Assembly (NCBI GenBank): GCA_041905595.1
Contig: JAYRKT010000020.1
Location: forward strand, 1 to 64,000
Direction of reading: 5' to 3'
Length of the DNA stretch: 64,000 nucleotides
Source: Aliitabrizicola sp041905595
Lineage (GTDB): Bacteria; Pseudomonadota; Alphaproteobacteria; Rhodobacterales; Rhodobacteraceae
Shown: positions 59,589 to 64,000 of the stretch, in pieces
Layout: each line of letters begins with the position of its first letter
Numbering within the stretch: the stretch's first letter is position 1
Translations under genes and position numbers: made by a program
The notes under the pieces: generated by a model
Told to the model about the DNA's origin: nothing
The model's input: the letters and a program-made list of their open reading frames with translations, nothing else
Database searches by the model: none

Positions 59589-60491
59589 TCAGGGCATCCG
59601 TGTTTGCGAGAGTTGCGCCCACACGGCTGCCTCCGCAGGGCTTTGCGGTGCGTGCAGCCGCATGGCCCGCACCGTCAGGTCGCAACTTGGCAAGGAGCCG
59701 GAAAGATCCGCGAGCTGTCCGGAGGAAAGGCCCTGTAAGGCCAGGGATTGGGGAACCCAGGCGACTGCGGTGCCGACTGCCGCCATTTCCAGTGCGGCGA
59801 TCGTCAGCGACGTCTCGGCCCTTGGCAGAAGCACGATCCCGCTTGCAAGCCGAGGCAGGATGCGGTCGGCCATGACCCGACCCAGGAAGACATCAGCGGG
59901 ATAGGCGATGATCGGCAACTCGGTCTCGGCCCCCGGGCCCAGCAACCGTTCCGACAGGTCGCGACGGATGACCGGGATCAGCCGGTCGGACCCGATCTCC
60001 ATGGTTTCAAGATAATCCCCGGCAATCTCGTCAGTCTCGCCGGGGGCGCGGTAGACAATCGCGAGGTCCGCCTGTCGCGACAGGAGCAGGCCAAAGCACT
60101 CGTCGAGGTTGGCAGAGCGCAATCGGACATAGATCGCGTCGCCCTTGTCCTGAATGCCCTGGATGACGCGCGGTGCAAGCGAGGTCGTCAGCGAATGCTG
60201 GCTTGCGATCACGATCCGGTTGGACGCGATCCGGTCGCCACGGCGCAGGTCGGCCAGAAGCTGGCGAAGCGCTGCGGAAAGCTGTTCGATCTGGGCGCTT
60301 TGCGACAGGGTCGTCGGGCGCAGGCGGACCGGCTTTCGGCTGCGGTCGAAAAGTTCGACCCCGACATGGTCCTCGATCTGCTGGATGCGGCGGGAAAAGG
60401 CAGATTGCGTAAGTCTTCGGCGTTCGGCGGCGCCACTGAAGGATCCGGTCTGCGCAATCGCCAGGATATCTTCGAGCCATTCAAGCCGCAC
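59589..60491 (-). CDS. LysR-family regulator, probable regulator of the cysteate genes
   Basis: 300 residues with a GTG start (60489-60491) and GGAG 8 bases upstream; the product opens with MRLEWLEDILAIAQTGSFSG as LysR proteins do. HTH TGSFSGAAERRRLTQSAFSR, effector domain after about 90. It is divergent from cuyA across 118 bases, the same arrangement as the cuyR-cuyA pair in Roseobacter relatives, so it is a probable CuyR, which is inference from position. The intergenic region has paired TTGCAA elements. Confidence 0.83.
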   Translation of the reverse strand: MRLEWLEDILAIAQTGSFSGAAERRRLTQSAFSRRIQQIEDHVGVELFDRSRKPVRLRPTTLSQSAQIEQLSAALRQLLADLRRGDRIASNRIVIASQHSLTTSLAPRVIQGIQDKGDAIYVRLRSANLDECFGLLLSRQADLAIVYRAPGETDEIAGDYLETMEIGSDRLIPVIRRDLSERLLGPGAETELPIIAYPADVFLGRVMADRILPRLASGIVLLPRAETSLTIAALEMAAVGTAVAWVPQSLALQGLSSGQLADLSGSLPSCDLTVRAMRLHAPQSPAEAAVWAQLSQTRMP

Positions 60492-60512
60492 GAGACTGCT
60501 CCAGCCATATCA

Positions 60513-60553
60513 TGCAATTCTTGCAACTTATTCGGAGAATTTTGAATTTGCAA
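60513..60553. promoter_or_regulatory. Repeats in the lysR-cuyA intergenic region, candidate LysR site
   Basis: Two TTGCAA palindromes (60521-60526 and 60548-60553) flank an ATTC-N3-GAAT inverted repeat (60530-60540) in the only AT-rich stretch between the divergent genes. Position and symmetry suit LysR recognition and activation sites. The exact protected bases are not known. Confidence 0.45.
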
Positions 60554-60609
60554 TCGCATGGCCGGCGACGAATAGTTTGGTTCTGCAAGTCTTCACAAGG
60601 ACGGTCGCG

Positions 60610-61629
60610 ATGCATCTTGCCCGATTTCCGCGTGTTTTCCTGGCGCATCTGCCGACACCGCTCGAGCGTCTCGACCGACTGACGAAGGAACTCGGCGGGC
60701 CGGAAATCTGGATCAAGCGGGACGATTGCACTGGACTTTCGACCGGCGGAAACAAGACGCGCAAGCTGGAGTTCCTGATGGCCGAGGCTCTGGCCGAGGG
60801 CGCGGATACGATCATCACCCAGGGTGCCACGCAGTCCAATCACGCGCGGCAGACGGCGGCCTTTGCTGCCAAGCTGGGCTTGGCCTGTCATATCCTCCTG
60901 GAAGACCGCACCGGATCCAACGATCCCAACTACAACACCAACGGCAACGTGCTTCTCGATCATCTCCATGGCGCGACCACATCCAAGCGGGCCGGAGGCA
61001 TGGATATGGCGGCGGAGATGGACCATGTGGCTGAGCGGCTGCGCAGCGAGGGGCGGAAGGTCTACATCATCCCGGGCGGCGGTTCGAACCCGACCGGTGC
61101 ACTCGGTTATGTCAATTGCGCCTTTGAGCTTGTCTCGCAGGCGAACGATCGCGGCCTTGTCATCGACCAAATCGTCACGGCGACCGGCAGCGCGGGGACA
61201 CAAGGCGGGCTAATAACCGGGCTCAAGGCGATCAATGCCGGCATTCCGCTTCTGGGGATCGGGGTGCGGGCGCCGCGGGAAAAACAGGAGGAGTCCGTCT
61301 TCAACCTTGCCGTCCGCACGGCCGAAAAGCTCGGTTGCCCCTCTGTCGTGGCGCGCGGCGATGTCGTGGCCGACAGCAGTTATGTCGGTGCAGGATATGG
61401 CATTCCGCGCGAGGATACACTCGAGGCGATCAAGCTTTTTGCCCTACTGGAAGGCATCCTTCTGGACCCGGTTTATTCGGGAAAGGGCGCGGCCGGTCTG
61501 ATAGACTATATCCGCAAGGGACGCTTCACCAAGGGCCAGCGGGTCGTGTTCCTGCATACTGGCGGCTCTGCAGCGCTATTCGGCTATGATGCGGTCTTCT
61601 CGGAACAACGCAAGGGACTGACGGTCTGA
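60610..61629 (+). CDS. cuyA: L-cysteate sulfo-lyase
   Basis: 339 residues, the size of Silicibacter CuyA. PLP-dependent fold of the D-cysteine-desulfhydrase/ACC-deaminase family. Segments RFPRVFLAHLPTPLERLDRL, WIKRDDCTGLSTGGNKTRKL, TQGATQSNHARQTAAFAAKL and IPGGGSNPTGALGYVNCAFE agree closely with my memory of CuyA. It splits L-cysteate to pyruvate, ammonia and sulfite. The open frame extends upstream over the promoter, but the ATG at 60610 gives the family start. A racemase and a taurine-type importer follow, which supports a sulfonate role over D-cysteine desulfhydrase. Confidence 0.87.
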   Translation: MHLARFPRVFLAHLPTPLERLDRLTKELGGPEIWIKRDDCTGLSTGGNKTRKLEFLMAEALAEGADTIITQGATQSNHARQTAAFAAKLGLACHILLEDRTGSNDPNYNTNGNVLLDHLHGATTSKRAGGMDMAAEMDHVAERLRSEGRKVYIIPGGGSNPTGALGYVNCAFELVSQANDRGLVIDQIVTATGSAGTQGGLITGLKAINAGIPLLGIGVRAPREKQEESVFNLAVRTAEKLGCPSVVARGDVVADSSYVGAGYGIPREDTLEAIKLFALLEGILLDPVYSGKGAAGLIDYIRKGRFTKGQRVVFLHTGGSAALFGYDAVFSEQRKGLTV

Positions 61630-61815
61630 CCCCATGAACCCTGCCCCTGCCAACGGCGGACATACCTCAGGAACGGCGCCCCCGGCGCAGGGCTGTGACG
61701 GCGTGTCTGCAAGGAAGGCATCGGATCGGGTGAATTATGTCGGGCGCGAAAGGGTCATGGACCGGGCGCAAATCGCTCGTGGTTGCCGAGAGTTGGTGCA
61801 TCCGGGAGAACGCCG

Positions 61816-62544
61816 ATGATGCGACGGGTAGGCATTCTGGGCGGAATGGGGCCGCAGGCGACCATACTGCTGATGCAGAAGCTTCTTGATTGCGTACCTG
61901 CAGCCGACGACGCGGACCACATACCGCTGATCGTCGACCAGAATCCGCAGGTGCCCTCGCGGATCCGCCATCTCATTGACGGCGACGGCGAGGATCCGGG
62001 TCCGGTGCTGGCGGATATGGCCAGGCGGCTGGTTGCAGGCGGCGCCCTGGCGCTGGCCATGCCCTGCAATACCGCCCATCACTATGCCGATGCGGTCATC
62101 TCGGCTGTGTCCGTGCCGTTTCTGAACATGGTCTCGCTATCCGTCGCAGAAGCCGCAAGAAGGGCTCGGGCAGGGGCGCGCATCGGCATCCTCGCCTCGC
62201 CGGCCGTCAGGAAGGTCGGGCTTTTCGATGCGCTGCTCGCGGCGCGGAACCTTGTTGCCGTCTATCCGTCAGACGAGGCTGCGCTGCTGGCGGCGATCCG
62301 GCGCATCAAGGCGGGTGATCTCGGACCGCAGTCGCGCCAGGCGCTGATCTCTGCGTCGGAAGACGTGTTGCGGCAGGGCGCCCGTGTGCAGATGATTGCC
62401 TGCACAGAGTTTTCCCTGATCGCCGATGCGGTGGCGAGAGAAAGCGATTCCTTTGACACCCTGGACATACTGGTCGGCGCGATAAGGGACTTCGCCGTCG
62501 CGACCGAACGAATGGAAGAACAGCCGCGGAAAGGGTTCGGCTGA
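61816..62544 (+). CDS. Aspartate/glutamate racemase family protein
   Basis: 242 residues from the ATG at 61816, with GGGAGA 6 bases upstream. Two-cysteine racemase fold: C84 (AMPCNTAHHY) and C196 (IACTEFSLI) are the paired acid/base residues; N-terminus RRVGILGGMGPQAT is typical of aspartate racemases. It interconverts D and L amino acids without PLP. Between cuyA and a taurine-type importer, it could turn D-cysteate, an aspartate analogue, into the L form that CuyA needs; this is inference. D-aspartate racemisation is the alternative. The 186 bases before it hold no gene. Confidence 0.85.
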   Translation: MMRRVGILGGMGPQATILLMQKLLDCVPAADDADHIPLIVDQNPQVPSRIRHLIDGDGEDPGPVLADMARRLVAGGALALAMPCNTAHHYADAVISAVSVPFLNMVSLSVAEAARRARAGARIGILASPAVRKVGLFDALLAARNLVAVYPSDEAALLAAIRRIKAGDLGPQSRQALISASEDVLRQGARVQMIACTEFSLIADAVARESDSFDTLDILVGAIRDFAVATERMEEQPRKGFG

Positions 62545-62588
62545 AGAAAAAGAAGAAAGCTACGAACAAAGCAACAGAGGAGACGACC

Positions 62589-63578
62589 ATGGCCTTGAAA
62601 CTGAAACACGTCCTGTTCGGTGTCGCCGCATCTGCGCTGATGGCCGGACAGGCTCTGGCCGAAAAGATCATCATCGGCCATTTCGGCAATCCCACGCCCA
62701 TGCAACTGCTGTCGACTTCCGACGCGCTTGCCAAGGAAAACGGCTGGGAAATCGAATGGCGCAAGTTCGATGCCGGAACCGATGTGATCGCGGCCATGGC
62801 CTCGGGCGACGTCGTGCTGTCCGAGCTTGGCTCTTCTCCGGTAGCCATCGGCACCAGCTCGGGGCTGGATATCCAGCTCATCGCCTACTCTGACGTCATC
62901 GGCAAAGCGGAGTCGCTGATTGCCCATAACGGGTCGGGCATCAAGACGATCGCCGACCTCAAGGGCAAGCGGATCGCCGTGCCGATCGGCTCGACAGCGC
63001 ATTACTCGCTGATGGGCGCGTTGCAGCATGAGGGGCTGGCCGAGACAGATGTGACCATCGTCGGGATGCCGCCAGATCAGATCGCGGCGTCCTGGGATCA
63101 GGGCGTGATCGATGCCGCGTGGATCTGGCAGCCGGTCCAGTCCGAGATCCTGAAGTCAGGAGAGTTGATTGTCGGCGCCGATCAGACGGCGGAATGGGGG
63201 TTCCCGACATATGACGGCTGGGTGGTGAACCGCGAATTTGCCGAAGCCAACAAGGACAAGATCGTGGCCTTCCTGAAGGAGATCGATCGTGTCAACGGCA
63301 TGTATCTGGCCAACCCAGCCGCCTGGACGCCCGACAGCGCCGAGGTCAAGGCCCTGGCCGCTGCCACCGGCGCGGATCCGGCTCAGGTGCCGGGCATTCT
63401 GGAAGGCTTCACCTTCCTGCCGATGGCGACACAGGTCACCGACACCTGGCTTGGCGGGGCGGCCCCCAAGATCAAGGTGACCGCGGACTTCCTGAAAAAG
63501 GCCGGCCGGATCGACACGACGCTCGACGACTATTCGGCCTTCGTGAACCCGAGCTACGCCCAGGCTGCGGCGCAGTGA
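62589..63578 (+). CDS. tauA: Taurine-type ABC transporter substrate-binding protein (TauA-like)
   Basis: 329 residues. Signal peptide MALKLKHVLFGVAASALMAG, cleavage near QALAEKI. TauA-like receptor (IIIGHFGNPTPMQLLSTSDA; ELGSSPVAIGTSSGLDIQLI; DLKGKRIAVPIGSTAHYSLM). GAGGAG lies 6 bases before the ATG. In this gene order it probably binds cysteate or a related sulfonate rather than taurine, since no taurine-degrading gene is in view. A perfect hairpin follows its stop. Confidence 0.85.
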   Translation: MALKLKHVLFGVAASALMAGQALAEKIIIGHFGNPTPMQLLSTSDALAKENGWEIEWRKFDAGTDVIAAMASGDVVLSELGSSPVAIGTSSGLDIQLIAYSDVIGKAESLIAHNGSGIKTIADLKGKRIAVPIGSTAHYSLMGALQHEGLAETDVTIVGMPPDQIAASWDQGVIDAAWIWQPVQSEILKSGELIVGADQTAEWGFPTYDGWVVNREFAEANKDKIVAFLKEIDRVNGMYLANPAAWTPDSAEVKALAAATGADPAQVPGILEGFTFLPMATQVTDTWLGGAAPKIKVTADFLKKAGRIDTTLDDYSAFVNPSYAQAAAQ

Positions 63579-63593
63579 CCTGATCGAGACCTC

Positions 63594-63615
63594 CCCGGGC
63601 CAGTGATGGCCCGGG
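63594..63615 (+). other. Intercistronic hairpin after the TauA-like gene
   Basis: CCCGGGCCA (63594-63602) pairs perfectly with TGGCCCGGG (63607-63615) around GTGA, 15 bases after the tauA-like stop and 30 before the ATPase start. No U-run follows, so it probably protects or sets the 3' end of the binding-protein mRNA. Confidence 0.6.
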
Positions 63616-63645
63616 TGGCGGCAGCGCTCGCAGCAGGAGAGTCAC

Positions 63646-64000
63646 TTGGGTCTTGAGATCGATTCCGTTTCCGTGGTCTATCCGGCTGCCGACGGCCGGC
63701 CCCCGGTGGCCGCGCTGAGCGAGATCAATCTGGAAATCGGCGAAGGTGAATTCGTCGTGGCCCTTGGGGCCTCGGGCTGCGGGAAGTCGACGCTGCTGAA
63801 CCTGATCGCGGGCTTTCTTGCGCCGACAGCGGGCATGCTCACGCTGGATGGCAAGCCCGTCTCTGGCCCGGGTGCGGATCGGGCCGTGGTCTTTCAGAAG
63901 CACGCGCTGTTGCCGTGGCTGAACGTGCTCGACAATGTCGCCTTCGGCCTGAAGATCCAGGGTGTCCCAAAACGCGAGCGCTACGAGACGGCCAATACCT
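63646..64000 (+). CDS. tauB: Taurine-type ABC transporter ATP-binding protein (partial, cut by window end)
   Basis: 118 codons are visible, open to the last base. A TTG start (63646-63648) is likely: GGAG lies 6 bases before it and no closer ATG exists. Walker A GASGCGKST, then PGADRAVVFQKHALLPWLNV, the Q-loop region of the TauB/SsuB group. It should energise the importer served by the TauA-like receptor; a permease gene is expected to the right of the window. Confidence 0.85.
   Translation, partial: MGLEIDSVSVVYPAADGRPPVAALSEINLEIGEGEFVVALGASGCGKSTLLNLIAGFLAPTAGMLTLDGKPVSGPGADRAVVFQKHALLPWLNVLDNVAFGLKIQGVPKRERYETANT

Noticed and set aside
61634..61819. Small 61-codon frame between cuyA and the racemase
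   Set aside because: No ribosome site, low-complexity composition, and it overlaps the racemase ribosome site.
1..64000. tRNA genes, CRISPR arrays, insertion sequences, prophage or toxin-antitoxin pairs
   Set aside because: No spacer-repeat pattern, transposase, integrase or small paired genes were seen by reading; gaps are short. A tRNAscan and IS search would settle this.

Overview
The window is a high-GC chromosomal or megaplasmid segment that reads like a member of the Rhodobacterales (Paracoccus/Rhodobacter/Roseobacter type, Alphaproteobacteria). The main reasons are the divergent dctPQM / dctSR arrangement known from Rhodobacter capsulatus, a DmdA-type DMSP demethylase, a close CuyA (L-cysteate sulfo-lyase) homologue, the LpiA/AcvB membrane-lipid pair, and dense four-base ATGA/GTGA gene overlaps. 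It is almost entirely transport and catabolism. I saw no tRNA, rRNA, CRISPR array, insertion sequence or phage gene.

Layout. 1-690: the end of ETF-quinone oxidoreductase and a 4HBT-type thioesterase. 877-7513 (minus strand): a DeoR-controlled operon with a sugar ABC importer plus araD and araB but no araA. 7796-13606: the C4-dicarboxylate TRAP transporter dctPQM and, divergent, its two-component system dctSR. 13725-25697: a large sugar or sugar-acid region. It has a TIM-barrel isomerase, an RpiR regulator and a PfkB kinase on the plus strand. On the minus strand are two LysR-linked units: ABC importer plus lactonase, and a COG4091 oxidoreductase, a small monooxygenase-fold protein, a beta-hydroxyacid dehydrogenase and gluconokinase. 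25740-28623: an SDR remnant, an alpha/beta hydrolase, a GlxA-type regulator and an SDR. 29036-32954: a saccharopine/lysine-dehydrogenase-like protein and 5-oxoprolinase PxpABC. 33025-36060: a crotonase, a DmdA-like demethylase and a LysR regulator. 36286-44056: a universal stress protein, an NMT1/SsuABC-type importer, a trimethylamine-dehydrogenase-like flavoprotein, an SDR and a HisD paralogue. 44154-48277: lpiA/mprF and acvB. 48347-59553: a glutamine-synthetase-like enzyme, a cysteine hydrolase and an N-formylglutamate-amidohydrolase-like enzyme, divergent from an ABC importer that includes a permease fused to a beta-propeller lactonase. 59589-64000: LysR, cuyA, an Asp/Glu-type racemase and a taurine-type ABC importer, cut by the window end.

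How the genes work together. Each block is a nearly self-contained substrate module: importer, regulator and first catabolic enzymes. Three patterns run across modules. All six complete solute-binding-protein genes are followed immediately by a GC-rich intercistronic hairpin. Organosulfur chemistry recurs (DmdA-like, CuyA, taurine-type and SsuABC-type importers). Two identical-format LysR boxes (TTAG-N5-CTAA) sit upstream of two separate units of the sugar-acid region, suggesting one regulon.

The best candidates for undescribed biology are the 48347-59553 module with its permease-propeller fusion, and the sugar-acid module at 13725-25697 built around a COG4091 oxidoreductase. Substrates of both cannot be read from sequence alone.
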